The position numbers were made by a program, and so were the translations under genes. From JAOUEA01 sp039933515 (GTDB taxonomy: Bacteria > Actinomycetota > UBA4738 > HRBIN12), in contig JBDTNY010000022.1 of NCBI GenBank assembly GCA_039933515.1, forward strand, positions 18,922-82,921: a stretch of 64,000 nucleotides of DNA. Direction: 5' to 3'. Positions 51,873 to 60,201 of the stretch are shown here, piece after piece. A model generated the notes under the pieces. The model saw nothing but the letters and a program-made list of their open reading frames with translations. It was not told the origin of the DNA and made no database searches. Within the stretch, counting starts at the first letter, position 1; every line of letters begins with the position of its first letter.

Positions 51873-52222
51873 GTCGGCTCCCCTTCGTGCGATCGATCCT
51901 CGGCCTGCAGCGCGGCGAGCAGCTCGTCCAGGCGCTCGTACCGTTCTTCCCAGAACTCCCGGTAGCCGGCGAGCCACGCGGTGGCCTCCTTCAAGGGTTC
52001 GGCCTCCAGGTGGCTGAGGCGAGCGGTCGCCCGCCGCGTCCGCGAGATCAGCCCGGCGCGCTCCAGCACCTTGAGGTGCCGGGAGATCGCCGGCTGGGTC
52101 ACGCTGAACGGCGCAGCCAGCTCGGTGACGGTGGCCTCGCCGGTGATGAGACGAGCGAGGATCGCCCGCCGAGTCGGATCCGCGAGCGCCCCGAACACCG
52201 CATCGAGCTGCGCGACCGTCAT
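51869..52222 (-). CDS. ArsR-family regulator
   Basis: A 117-aa winged-helix ArsR protein: VFGALADPTRRAILARLITGEATVTELAAPFSVTQPAISRHLKVLERAGLI is the classical core. The metal-binding CxC of arsenic sensors is absent, which fits the subgroup paired with SRPBCC proteins. First gene of the three-gene operon. Confidence 0.93.
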   Translation of the reverse strand: MTVAQLDAVFGALADPTRRAILARLITGEATVTELAAPFSVTQPAISRHLKVLERAGLISRTRRATARLSHLEAEPLKEATAWLAGYREFWEERYERLDELLAALQAEDRSHEGEPT

Positions 52223-52231
52223 AGATAACCT

Positions 52232-52250
52232 TTCACTTATATAAAGTGAA
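52232..52250 (-). promoter_or_regulatory. Inverted repeat operator of the ArsR operon
   Basis: TTCACTT and AAGTGAA form perfect 7-base arms with a 5-base AT spacer, 10-28 bases upstream of the arsR start. On the minus strand TATAAT lies just upstream of it (52252-52257), with a weak TTGACG further back at 52273-52278, so a bound repressor would block transcription start. Confidence 0.7.
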
Positions 52251-52363
52251 GATTATAGATAGTGGCGCTCATCGTCAAGCGTCTTCCACATCCTGCGGGG
52301 TGAACGTGTGGCGTGCGCTCTCGATCCGTGCGAGGCTCCTGAGGCCCGGGAAAGGATGGTGTC

Positions 52364-52894
52364 GTGGTCGCGACCAGCAACTACATGGTGGTGTTCAGGA
52401 TCGTGCACATCGTGGCCGGCGTGATCTGGGTGGGGTCGGTCTTCCTGTTCGTGGTGTATCTGCAGCCCAGCGCGGCCGCGATCGCTCCGGCCGGCGCGCC
52501 GCTCATGAGCGAGCTGCTCGGCAAGCGCCGACTGGTCGACGGCATCCTCACCGCCGCGGGGATCACGGTCCTGGGTGGGCTCTTCATCTACTGGCGCGAC
52601 TGGCACACGTACCCCAGCTTCGGCGACTGGATCGGCAGCGCGTTCGGGGCGACTCTTTCCTTCGGGGCGCTCTGCGCGATCGTGGCGATGGGGCTCGGTG
52701 CCTCCATCACCCGACCGAACGTGCGGAGGATGCTCGCGCTCGGACGACAGGTCGCGGAATCCGGCGGGCCGCCGGCGCCCGAGGTCGCCGCGGAGATCGG
52801 CGCGATCCAGCACCGGCTGAAGGTGGCTGCGCGCGTGAGCCTGGCGTTGCTGATCGTCGCCGTCATGGCGATGGCCTCGGCGCGGTACGCCTAG
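52364..52894 (+). CDS. Integral membrane protein, CopD/DUF2269-like
   Basis: A 176-aa protein with four predicted helices: FRIVHIVAGVIWVGSVFLFVV first, then GILTAAGITVLGGLFIYW, and a last AARVSLALLIVAVMAMASA. The HIVAGVIWVG start is typical of CopD-like and DUF2269 membrane proteins with possible heme-ligating His. Starts at GTG 52364. No operon partner. Function unknown. Confidence 0.7.
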   Translation: MVATSNYMVVFRIVHIVAGVIWVGSVFLFVVYLQPSAAAIAPAGAPLMSELLGKRRLVDGILTAAGITVLGGLFIYWRDWHTYPSFGDWIGSAFGATLSFGALCAIVAMGLGASITRPNVRRMLALGRQVAESGGPPAPEVAAEIGAIQHRLKVAARVSLALLIVAVMAMASARYA

Positions 52895-52919
52895 CCGGGC
52901 CCTCGCGGCGGCCGCTGAC

Positions 52920-53588
52920 TCAGGTGATCTGGTTGATGTCGCCGTTGTCGATGCCGCCACCGCCTTCGCTCGCGAACGAGTCGGTGGCCTGGTCCCAGTT
53001 CGAGACCCACACGCCGTGCACGGCCAGGTAGATGGACGAGCTCGAACCGCCGTAAGGGTTGCCTTCGGCGACGGAGGCGAGCGAGAACGCGCTGAGGAGC
53101 GCCGGTCTCGCCGTCGCGACCACGCCGAACCCGCCGCCCGAGATCGATCCGCCGCCGATCGGGCCCATCGCGTACCCAAGCGTCCGCAGGTCTCCCATCG
53201 CGAACAGGATGCCCGAGCTCGTGTCCGCGATCGCGAACACATTGCCGGAATCGGACTTGGCCGAGGCCGCGAAGATGTCGCCCGCGCCCACGACGCTGAC
53301 CACTCCGGGACCCGTCGAGTCGGTGGTGCCGTCCACGTAGGCGAGGGCGGGCTCAGCGGTCTCCATCGTGGTCGGGTCGATCGAGTCGTAGCTGGCGTCG
53401 TCGCCGTAGATCGTCTTGGCGGCCGCCACGGTGTTCCGCAGGCTCGCCTGCGCGGCCCGGTCCTGCGCGCGCTCGCGGGCGCCGAGGAACACCGGGATCG
53501 CGATCGCGACCAGGATCCCGATGATCAACACGACCACCATGAGCTCGATCAGCGTGAAGCCCTGGTCGTTCCGTGCCGTGCGGCGCAT
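52920..53588 (-). CDS. Orphan type IV pilin-like/pseudopilin
   Basis: A 222-aa protein with a class III prepilin signal: short basic leader, cleavage after Gly10, then FTLIEL with Glu5 of the mature pilin and a 20-residue hydrophobic helix. The rest is a globular exported domain containing Gly-rich SISGGG and GGSSSSI. The nearest genes are unrelated (no ATPase, PilC or prepilin peptidase in view), so it is an orphan whose assembly machinery would be elsewhere. Confidence 0.88.
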   Translation of the reverse strand: MRRTARNDQGFTLIELMVVVLIIGILVAIAIPVFLGARERAQDRAAQASLRNTVAAAKTIYGDDASYDSIDPTTMETAEPALAYVDGTTDSTGPGVVSVVGAGDIFAASAKSDSGNVFAIADTSSGILFAMGDLRTLGYAMGPIGGGSISGGGFGVVATARPALLSAFSLASVAEGNPYGGSSSSIYLAVHGVWVSNWDQATDSFASEGGGGIDNGDINQIT

Positions 53589-53713
53589 GCAGCTCCCCTT
53601 GGTCGATGGCGGTGCTCAGGGAACGCCTGCTCCCGAACAGTCGTGAATCCATCGAGTCCCCAAGGCGTGCGCCCGATACCGAGAGTTGGGTAGGTATCGG
53701 TGTGCGAAGACCG

Positions 53714-54424
53714 CTAGGCGGCGGGGGCACTCGCCGTCGCGACCCCGCCGATGATCTCGGCGAGCTCGCGGGGGCGTGACCACATCGGCCAGTGGCTCGT
53801 CGGCAGGTCGACCCAGGTCACGTTGCGGAGCTCGGTGAGACCCGCGAGCCAGGCGTAGCCCTCCTTGACCGCCTCCTTGTATTCCTCGGCGGTGTACCCG
53901 GTGCAGATCATCGTGCTGGGGATGTCGAGCCGGGCGTCGTTGGTGAGCGGGAGCGCCTCGCGCATCACGCCACCGGGCTCGGGCACGCCGCGCGCCCCGA
54001 AGGTCGCGATCTGCTCCTCCGTGAGCCCGTCGAAGTTCTCTTCCGCCCGTAGGTCGTTGAGGGACATCGGTTTCTCGACAGCGTCGAAATCGGCGTCGAG
54101 TGGCCCCACGCCGGGAGCGGAGTCCACGTAGACCATGGCCGCGATCAGGTCGGGGACGCGGTCGCTCGCCGCATAGCCCGAGAAGCCCGTACCGCTGTGC
54201 ACGGCCAGCACCGCGGGCCGAGCGACCGCCCGGACCGCGTCGCAGATCGCCTCGACGTGGTCGGACAGGGTGATCGCGGAACGGTCGGCGTCGGCGGACT
54301 CGAGGCCAGGGAGGGTCAGCGCGGTGACCTCGTGGCCGTCGGTCCGCAGCACCTCGGCGACCTCGTCCCACGCCCATGCGCCGAGCCAGAAACCGGGGAC
54401 CAGGATGATCGGTGTGTTCGTCAT
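53714..54424 (-). CDS. Alpha/beta-hydrolase
   Basis: A 236-aa alpha/beta-hydrolase: PIILVPGFWLGAWAW (oxyanion region), nucleophile Ser in AVHSGTG instead of GxSxG-type GHSxGG, and late His in TSHWPMW. This pattern matches small esterases of the EstC/hydroxynitrile lyase-like group. Function unknown. Confidence 0.83.
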   Translation of the reverse strand: MTNTPIILVPGFWLGAWAWDEVAEVLRTDGHEVTALTLPGLESADADRSAITLSDHVEAICDAVRAVARPAVLAVHSGTGFSGYAASDRVPDLIAAMVYVDSAPGVGPLDADFDAVEKPMSLNDLRAEENFDGLTEEQIATFGARGVPEPGGVMREALPLTNDARLDIPSTMICTGYTAEEYKEAVKEGYAWLAGLTELRNVTWVDLPTSHWPMWSRPRELAEIIGGVATASAPAA

Positions 54425-54464
54425 CCGATGACCCTACGGATGGGCACCGACATCGCGCAACCGG

Positions 54465-55058
54465 TCAGACGTGGGTCAGGACGCGGTCGAGAGGACGAGG
54501 GACCCGGTCGGGATCGAGGGCGCCGACGAGCAAGGCCGCGTACTCGATCTTGCGACCGCTGTGGGTGCCCATGAACCGACGGAGGTGCGCCTCGGTGCTC
54601 CGCCCACGCTGCGCCGGTTGACGCTGGAAGGTGCGGAACGACCCGAGGTCGCCCTGTGCCTCGAGGATGCGCTCGATCGTGGCCGCGCCGAGCGCCCGGA
54701 TCAGCTCGTCTTCGAGGTCGTCGACGCAGACGTAGAAGCCGAGTGACTCCATGTCCTGGCGCGAGAGGGTGGCACCAAGGCCGGCTCGCTCGAGCGCGCG
54801 CTGGAAGTCGCCCTCTTCTCCGGCGTCGACGAGGCCGGCCAGGCGCAGGTCCCGGCCCGCCGGTCCGTACGCCTCCACGAACCGTCGGATGTTCTTGGAC
54901 CCCCCCAACGAAACGACGGCGACGCCCTCAGCCTCGAGATCGCGGCCGCGTCGTCCGGCGAGCGTCTCGAGGGCTCGCCGGTCGCTCGCCCCTTCGACGA
55001 AGATCACCGACGCGGCGGAAGCCGGCACGGCCGACCGCGTTGGCTCCACCGGCGTCAC
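54465..55058 (-). CDS. OLD-like TOPRIM domain protein
   Basis: A 197-aa stand-alone TOPRIM protein: SVIFVEGASDRRALETLAG with the catalytic Glu, and LRLAGLVDAGEEGDF where the second Asp of the DxD motif is Gly. The remainder (GFYVCVDDLEDELIRALG, SFRTFQRQPAQRG, HSGRKIEYAALLV) matches an actinobacterial OLD-like TOPRIM family. No ATPase domain is fused. It starts at GTG 55058 overlapping the upstream phosphatase stop by four bases, so it is expressed from the rsbQ operon. A nuclease role is plausible only if metal binding survives. Confidence 0.82.
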   Translation of the reverse strand: MTPVEPTRSAVPASAASVIFVEGASDRRALETLAGRRGRDLEAEGVAVVSLGGSKNIRRFVEAYGPAGRDLRLAGLVDAGEEGDFQRALERAGLGATLSRQDMESLGFYVCVDDLEDELIRALGAATIERILEAQGDLGSFRTFQRQPAQRGRSTEAHLRRFMGTHSGRKIEYAALLVGALDPDRVPRPLDRVLTHV

Positions 55059-57238
55059 GACGTCGCGGTGAGCGCGTTCGGACTCACTGCTGAGACGCTC
55101 CCGGCGCCCTCGACGGAGACGCAGACGAGACAGAGGTCGTCGTCGGCGGGAGCGTCCGCAAGCATCGCCGCGCACAGGTCCGCCGCCATCGAATCGAACG
55201 ACCCACCGGTCAGGTTCAGTGCCCGTTCGCTCAGTCGCTCTAGTCCCTCGTCGATCGTCTCGCCTCGGCGCTCGACGACACCATCGGTGTAGAAGACCAC
55301 GATGCCACCGGCGGGGATCGTCTCGGTCCCGACCTCGCGTTCGATCGCCTCGATCTCGTCCTGCACTCCGAGCGGGAGGGACCGTCCTCCCCACAGGAAG
55401 CGCGCGGTGCCGTCGGGCGTGAGCAGCAGGGGCGGTGGATGCCCCGCGCACGCCCAGCGGAGCTCGCCCGTGTCGAGCGCGAGCTCGGCGTACGCGAGCG
55501 TGGCCACCTGCGCCGCTTCGACCTCGACCACGAAGCGCTCGAGGTCCCTGAACATCGCCGCGACGCCCATCCCGGTCTGGGCCAGCGCGCGGGTCGCGCT
55601 TCGCAGCTGCCCCATAGCCGCCGCCGCGCCGAGCCCGCGACCCACGACATCGCCCACCACGACGGCGAGGTTCGCCGGGCCGATCATGAACGAGCTGTAC
55701 CAATCGCCGCCGATCTGCATCTCGCCGGGTGCGGGGAGGTAGCTGACCGAGAGCCGGGCGCGCGGATCGTCCGGCAGGACGCCCGCCGTCATGCTCCGTT
55801 GCAGGGTGGAGGAGATCGTGCGCTCACTCTGGTACAGCTGCGCGTTCTCCAGGGCCAGTCCGACCTGATCGGCGAACGTCTGGAGGAAGGGGAGGTCGTC
55901 GGGAACGAACCGGCGCGATCGGTCCGCGCACACGAGCATCAGCGCGCCCACGACGTGACCGCGCGCGCGAAGGGGCAGACCGACGTAGGACCGCGGGGCG
56001 AGCTGTCGAAGGAGCTCGAGTTGGTCGGGCTCGGACGTGTAGTCCTCGTACACCGCCTCGGGGATATCCGACAGGATCTGCGGTTGGCCCGTGGCGATTG
56101 CCCGTGCCACGGTGTTGGGTGTGTCGGCCGTGAGCCGGCTGCGGCGGCGAAGATCGATCAAGGGTTGCAGAAGCCGTGCCTCCCGGTGGGCGGCGGCAAC
56201 GGGCTCGGGGCCCCGATCGGGCATCTCGATCGTGGCGTAGTCGGCGAGGTAGGGCACCACGAGGTCCACCGCGCGCCGCGCCCGATCGGCGACGGTCTGC
56301 GTCTCCTCCATCTCACGACTTGCCTCGGCCAGGAATCCTGCGCGCTCCGCGTTCTTGCGCGCGAGATCGGCCAGGCGTGCCCGGTCGATCGCCTGCCCCG
56401 CGAGCTTGGCGATCGCGCCGAGGGTCCTGCGCTCGTCCGCCGAGCGCGACGAGCTGGAGCACGCCACACCCAGGAGCCCGATCGACCGGTCTCGGGCCAC
56501 CAGCGGCACGAGCGCGAGCATCCGGTCCGGTGCTCCGAGCGAGGCCGTCGACTGCCCGGGCACGAGGAAGCGTGCGGTACCGGTCGACATCGCCTCGGCT
56601 GCGGCTGACCCCGACGCCATGGCCTCGGAGGACCACGGGTCGGCATCCTCGGCGGACGTCCCTCTGGTTCCCAGGAGCTCGAGGCGGGTGCCCGTGCGAT
56701 CGAGCAGGCCCAGCGCGCACACGTCGACCGGCGCGGTGCCCGCGAGCTCGTCGAGAACGGCGTCGACGACGCTCCCGACATCCACGGAGGCCGCCATCGA
56801 AGCCGTGACGCGCAAGAGCTGTTCGACGTCGGTGCGGGTGCGCAACAGCTCGCGCTCGTACTCGCGGCGCTCCGATGCATCCAGGATCGTGATCCGGACG
56901 ATGTCTCTGCCCGCCCGCGTGACCGTGGTCGAGGCGTTCACGAGGACGGGTAGGCGCGCCCCGTCGGCGCACACCACCTCGAGTGCGATCTCGCGCACGT
57001 GGCCCTCCGTCTGGAGCATGGGCCGCAGGTGCGTCTCGAAGTACACGCGGCCGCCAGGGCTCAACAGCGAGGTGAAGGTCCGGCCCAGCACCGCTTCGCG
57101 TTCATAGCCGGTCCATCGGAGCAAGGTGCCGTTCACGCGCACGACGGTGCCGTCCGGCGTCGCCGACAGATACCCGCACGGCGCGTCCTCGTAGAGCTCC
57201 TCGGCGGTCTCTACCTCGGTCGGCTCCGTCGGATCCAT
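55055..57238 (-). CDS. PAS-GAF-GAF-PP2C (SpoIIE-type) phosphatase, RsbP-like
   Basis: A 727-aa regulator. Residues 10-130 are a PAS domain (GYLSATPDGTVVRVNGTLLRWTGYE); about 140-290 and 320-480 are GAF domains; the last 230 residues are a PP2C/SpoIIE phosphatase with metal motifs QIGGDWY, VVGDVVGRGLGAA and FYTDGVVERR. RsbP in Bacillus dephosphorylates an anti-anti-sigma factor under energy stress and needs RsbQ. Here rsbQ ends one base before the start. This version is larger than RsbP by two GAF domains, so it may sense more than one signal. Confidence 0.88.
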   Translation of the reverse strand: MDPTEPTEVETAEELYEDAPCGYLSATPDGTVVRVNGTLLRWTGYEREAVLGRTFTSLLSPGGRVYFETHLRPMLQTEGHVREIALEVVCADGARLPVLVNASTTVTRAGRDIVRITILDASERREYERELLRTRTDVEQLLRVTASMAASVDVGSVVDAVLDELAGTAPVDVCALGLLDRTGTRLELLGTRGTSAEDADPWSSEAMASGSAAAEAMSTGTARFLVPGQSTASLGAPDRMLALVPLVARDRSIGLLGVACSSSSRSADERRTLGAIAKLAGQAIDRARLADLARKNAERAGFLAEASREMEETQTVADRARRAVDLVVPYLADYATIEMPDRGPEPVAAAHREARLLQPLIDLRRRSRLTADTPNTVARAIATGQPQILSDIPEAVYEDYTSEPDQLELLRQLAPRSYVGLPLRARGHVVGALMLVCADRSRRFVPDDLPFLQTFADQVGLALENAQLYQSERTISSTLQRSMTAGVLPDDPRARLSVSYLPAPGEMQIGGDWYSSFMIGPANLAVVVGDVVGRGLGAAAAMGQLRSATRALAQTGMGVAAMFRDLERFVVEVEAAQVATLAYAELALDTGELRWACAGHPPPLLLTPDGTARFLWGGRSLPLGVQDEIEAIEREVGTETIPAGGIVVFYTDGVVERRGETIDEGLERLSERALNLTGGSFDSMAADLCAAMLADAPADDDLCLVCVSVEGAGSVSAVSPNALTATS

Positions 57239-57239
57239 C

Positions 57240-58040
57240 TCAGCGCCGTGCGAGGAAGGGCTTCATCGCGGCGATCGTTTCCTCGGGCGCGCTCAGGTGG
57301 GGGCAGTGGCCCGTCGCGCGGAGCACCACGAGCTCGCTGTCGGGAAGCCGGTCGTGTACGTACATCCCGACTTCGCGCGGGGCGATCGCGTCCTGATCGC
57401 ACTGCAGCACCAGCGTCGGTGTGGTGACCTTCAACAGGTCGTCGCGGTTGTCTCCGGTGAATGTCACCTGCGCGAACCGTCTCGCGATATCGGGGTCGTT
57501 CTTGCAGAAGCTCGCCGTGAGCTCGTGGCCGAGCTCGGGTCGATCCGGGTTGCCCATGATGACCGGCGCGATCGCTCCCGACCATCCCAGGTAGTTGCTG
57601 TCGAGCGAGGCAAGCAGCTCGTCGATGTCGGCGGCGCTGAACCCGCCGACATAGTCGTCGTCGTCGATGTAGCGGGGCGAGGGGCCCACCATGACGAGCC
57701 GGTCGAATCGGGCCGGCGCACGGATCGCCGCGAGCGCCCCGATCATCGAACTCACCGAGTGACCTACGAAGATCACCGGCGGCAGGTCGAGCGCGTCGCA
57801 GATCTGGAGCACGTCGTCGGCGTAGCCGTCGAGGGTGGCGTACCGATCGGCGTCGTACGCCGAGATGTCGGAGCCGCCCGTGCCCACGTGGTCGAAGGCT
57901 ACGACGCGATACTTGTCCTCGAACGCCGGGATCAGGAAGCGCCACATCGATCGGTCGCAGCCGAACCCGGGCGCGAACACCATCGGCGGGCCGTCGGGCG
58001 ATCCGCTCACGGACACGTTGTTCCTGGCCAGGATGTCCAT
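57240..58040 (-). CDS. rsbQ: RsbQ-like alpha/beta-hydrolase
   Basis: A 266-aa protein very like RsbQ: FAPGFGCDRSMWR, GTGGSD, VFVGHS (here VIFVGHSVSS) with nucleophile Ser, RLVMVGPSPRYIDDDDYVGGF, NYLGWSG and RATGHCPHLS with catalytic His; Asp lies in CDQDAIAP. RsbQ binds a small hydrophobic ligand and activates the RsbP phosphatase of the sigma-B energy-stress pathway. RsbQ is an ancestor-like relative of plant karrikin/strigolactone receptors. The neighbouring phosphatase makes the assignment firm. ATG at 58040. Confidence 0.93.
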   Translation of the reverse strand: MDILARNNVSVSGSPDGPPMVFAPGFGCDRSMWRFLIPAFEDKYRVVAFDHVGTGGSDISAYDADRYATLDGYADDVLQICDALDLPPVIFVGHSVSSMIGALAAIRAPARFDRLVMVGPSPRYIDDDDYVGGFSAADIDELLASLDSNYLGWSGAIAPVIMGNPDRPELGHELTASFCKNDPDIARRFAQVTFTGDNRDDLLKVTTPTLVLQCDQDAIAPREVGMYVHDRLPDSELVVLRATGHCPHLSAPEETIAAMKPFLARR

Positions 58041-58066
58041 AGACCGGGGATGCTACCGGCCGCAGC

Positions 58067-58672
58067 TCAGGGCTGCCAGGTGGGCGCCCCGAGGCTCGGA
58101 GGTCGATCCATGTCGGTGATCCGGTAGTGGAGATGCACCGTTCCGTTCGCGAAGCGCCGTTCGTCGAGGAGTTCGAGCGTGAGGCGGACGTCGTCGGGAA
58201 GTGTCCGCGTCCCGCCTCCGACCACGGCCGGGACGACGATCAGGTGGCACTCGTCGACCAGACCCGCCCTGAGCGCCTGTGCGGCGAGGCCGGGGCCGCC
58301 GATGGAGAGGTCGCGGTCCGCGGAGGCCTTCAACCGGCGGATCTCGTCGGGGTCGAAGGTCCGCTCGATGCGCGTTCGGGCGCTCGAGACCGACTCGAGC
58401 GTGGTGGAGTACACGACCTTATCGGTGGCCCGCCAGATCGCGGCGTAGTCGTGGATCACGGGCGGCTGATCGCCGGCAAGGATGTCGTCCGACTCCCAGG
58501 CCGACAGCACCTCGTACATCCGGCGCCCGAAGAGGTGGGTCCCGATCGACCGCTCGAGCTCGTTGACGAAGGCGTGCACCTCTTCGTCGGGCGCGGCCCA
58601 GTCGAAGGACCCGTCGGCGTCCGCGACGTAGCCGTCGAGGGACGTGATCGCGGCGTAGATCAGCTTGGCCAT
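58067..58672 (-). CDS. RibD C-terminal/dihydrofolate reductase-like protein
   Basis: A 201-aa dihydrofolate-reductase-fold protein: KLIYAAITSLDGYVADADGSFDW is the standard start, followed by LFGRRMYEVLSAWE and DLSIGGPGLAAQALRAGLVDE. This is the YwjB/YyaP-type bacterial group of uncertain activity. It overlaps the MBL gene upstream by 13 bases. Confidence 0.9.
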   Translation of the reverse strand: MAKLIYAAITSLDGYVADADGSFDWAAPDEEVHAFVNELERSIGTHLFGRRMYEVLSAWESDDILAGDQPPVIHDYAAIWRATDKVVYSTTLESVSSARTRIERTFDPDEIRRLKASADRDLSIGGPGLAAQALRAGLVDECHLIVVPAVVGGGTRTLPDDVRLTLELLDERRFANGTVHLHYRITDMDRPPSLGAPTWQP

Positions 58673-59391
58673 GTTCCCCCCTGCCCGCTCGAACGTTCCC
58701 AGACGGCGGCGTCGTGCGCGAAGTGCACCCGCGCCGGGTTCAACGATCGCAGCCGCTCCACCGAATGCGGATAGCGCGGATCGGCGGCGGCCGAGGCCCC
58801 GGACACCGAAGGTTCGGTTGCGCCGTCCCATTCGGACCGGGACTGCACGGCCTGTCCCGCGAGCACGACCGTGCCATCCGAGGCGCCCAGCACGAGCGAC
58901 TGATGGCCTTCGGTGTGTCCGGGCGTGGGGATCAAACGCAGGCCCGGGGCGACGTCGATCTCGCCGTCCACGACCTCATAGGTGAGCCCGGGCGCGTCGA
59001 TCCACTCCGGGACGGTGTAGTCGGGCTCGTGCACCTTGGTCCATTCGGTTCGCTGGACGAAGATCGGCACGCCCGTCGGGATCCGCACGTTCTGGCCGCT
59101 GTGGTCGAAGTGCAGGTGGCAGTTCGCCACCCCGGTGACGTCGGCGAGCGAGATCCCGTGCAGGCCCAGCGCATCCTCGATCGCCGTGACTCGGGGCGAG
59201 AAGGTGGAGTCGACCTCCGCGTTGCCGAAGCCGACGCCGTTGTCGAACAGGAAGACGCCATCGCGATGGACGACGGCGTGCGCGTACGACGGCCACCACT
59301 CGCGCTGCAGCAGCGCTTGCTCATCCGGAGGCAGGCGAAGCTCGGAGAGCAGGAACGGGATCACCTGCACGTCGTACGGTGCCGAGATCAC
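58660..59391 (-). CDS. Metallo-beta-lactamase-fold hydrolase, lactonase-like
   Basis: A 243-aa MBL-fold hydrolase with HLHFDHSG (HxHxDH), later PTPGHTEGHQSLVL and final His in FAHD. Resembles N-acyl homoserine lactonases (AttM/AiiA-like), so it may open lactones. Starts at GTG 59391, overlapping the TetR stop; therefore in an operon with the TetR and DHFR-like genes. Confidence 0.85.
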   Translation of the reverse strand: MISAPYDVQVIPFLLSELRLPPDEQALLQREWWPSYAHAVVHRDGVFLFDNGVGFGNAEVDSTFSPRVTAIEDALGLHGISLADVTGVANCHLHFDHSGQNVRIPTGVPIFVQRTEWTKVHEPDYTVPEWIDAPGLTYEVVDGEIDVAPGLRLIPTPGHTEGHQSLVLGASDGTVVLAGQAVQSRSEWDGATEPSVSGASAAADPRYPHSVERLRSLNPARVHFAHDAAVWERSSGQGGTWPS

Positions 59392-60086
59392 CGGGATCCT
59401 CGCTCCGAACCGTCCTTCATCCGCTCGAGGCCGTCGAGCATCAGGCCCAGCGCGAACTCGAACTCGAACTGATCGTCGCAGCCGGGGCCGACGACCGACC
59501 CGTCGTCGTGGCTCACCGAGAGGAAGAGCTCGTAGATCGAGGGGTAGGCCTCGGCCATCGCCGCGAACATCGCGGCCTCGGCGTCGGGCGGCACCTCGCT
59601 GGTGTCGTTGAAGAGCTCCTGCGTGAACCCCATCATGCGGCTCCCCATCACGTGCACGGCGTGGTGGGTGAGATCCATCGAGAAACCGCCCGCCCGGAGC
59701 ATCCCGATCATCGAGTCCATGTAGGTGAGCACGGTGGGCGTCGGCTGCGTGCGGTACTCCATCACGCGCGACGCCCAGGGATGCCGAAGGAGCGCCTGCC
59801 GCGCGGACAGGATCCGGGCCCGGACGGCCGGTTTCCAGTCGAGGCCGGGCTCGGGCGGATCGATCTCGGCGACCACGACGTCGATCATCCCGTCGAGCAG
59901 CTCGTCCTTGTTGGCCACGTGCTTGTAGAGGGCCATCGGCACCACGCCGAGTTCCAGGGCGACCTTGCGCATGCTCGCCGCCTCGATGCCGCCGCCGTCG
60001 GCGAGCACGACGGCCGTGTCCAAGATCCGCTCACGGCTGAGGGGCTCGCGCGCCGTCGTCGCCCCGTCTTCGATCCGCGTCGCCAT
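59388..60086 (-). CDS. TetR-family regulator (first copy)
   Basis: A 232-aa TetR with ERILDTAVVLADGGGIEAASMRKVALELGVVPMALYKHVANKDELLDGMIDVV at the start and a TetR C-terminal-like (AcrR/TetR_C) effector domain. The VANKDELLDG form marks the TetR/ActII-type group. It is transcribed away from the alcohol-dehydrogenase-like gene; two copies of GTxTACGCCGTACAC lie between. Paralogue of the gene at 62038. Confidence 0.92.
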   Translation of the reverse strand: MATRIEDGATTAREPLSRERILDTAVVLADGGGIEAASMRKVALELGVVPMALYKHVANKDELLDGMIDVVVAEIDPPEPGLDWKPAVRARILSARQALLRHPWASRVMEYRTQPTPTVLTYMDSMIGMLRAGGFSMDLTHHAVHVMGSRMMGFTQELFNDTSEVPPDAEAAMFAAMAEAYPSIYELFLSVSHDDGSVVGPGCDDQFEFEFALGLMLDGLERMKDGSERGSR

Positions 60087-60128
60087 GTCCTCCACCCTCT
60101 CGCGCCATGACTCCGGCTGCAGCCGAGC

Positions 60129-60157
60129 TTGACAAGTATACGCCGTACACCTATCCT
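60129..60157 (+). promoter_or_regulatory. Promoter TTGACA-17-TATCCT of the oxidoreductase gene
   Basis: A perfect -35 TTGACA at 60129-60134 and -10 TATCCT at 60152-60157, 17-base spacer. The first operator occupies most of the spacer. Confidence 0.75.
60136..60150. promoter_or_regulatory. TetR operator 1 (GTATAC-GCC-GTACAC)
   Basis: Near-perfect palindrome, one mismatch, inside the promoter spacer. Confidence 0.75.
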
Positions 60158-60168
60158 CTGGCCATCGA

Positions 60169-60183
60169 GTGTACGCCGTACAC
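60169..60183. promoter_or_regulatory. TetR operator 2 (GTGTAC-GCC-GTACAC)
   Basis: Perfect palindrome with 6-base arms, 33 bases centre-to-centre from operator 1, just downstream of the -10 and upstream of the ribosome-binding site. Confidence 0.8.
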
Positions 60184-60201
60184 CAGCGAGAGGGGAACGT
60201 C

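Noticed and set aside
57240..58040. Generic esterase or strigolactone-receptor-like enzyme
   Set aside because: The stretches around the Ser and His match RsbQ and the next gene is an RsbP-like phosphatase, so the stress-signalling role is preferred.
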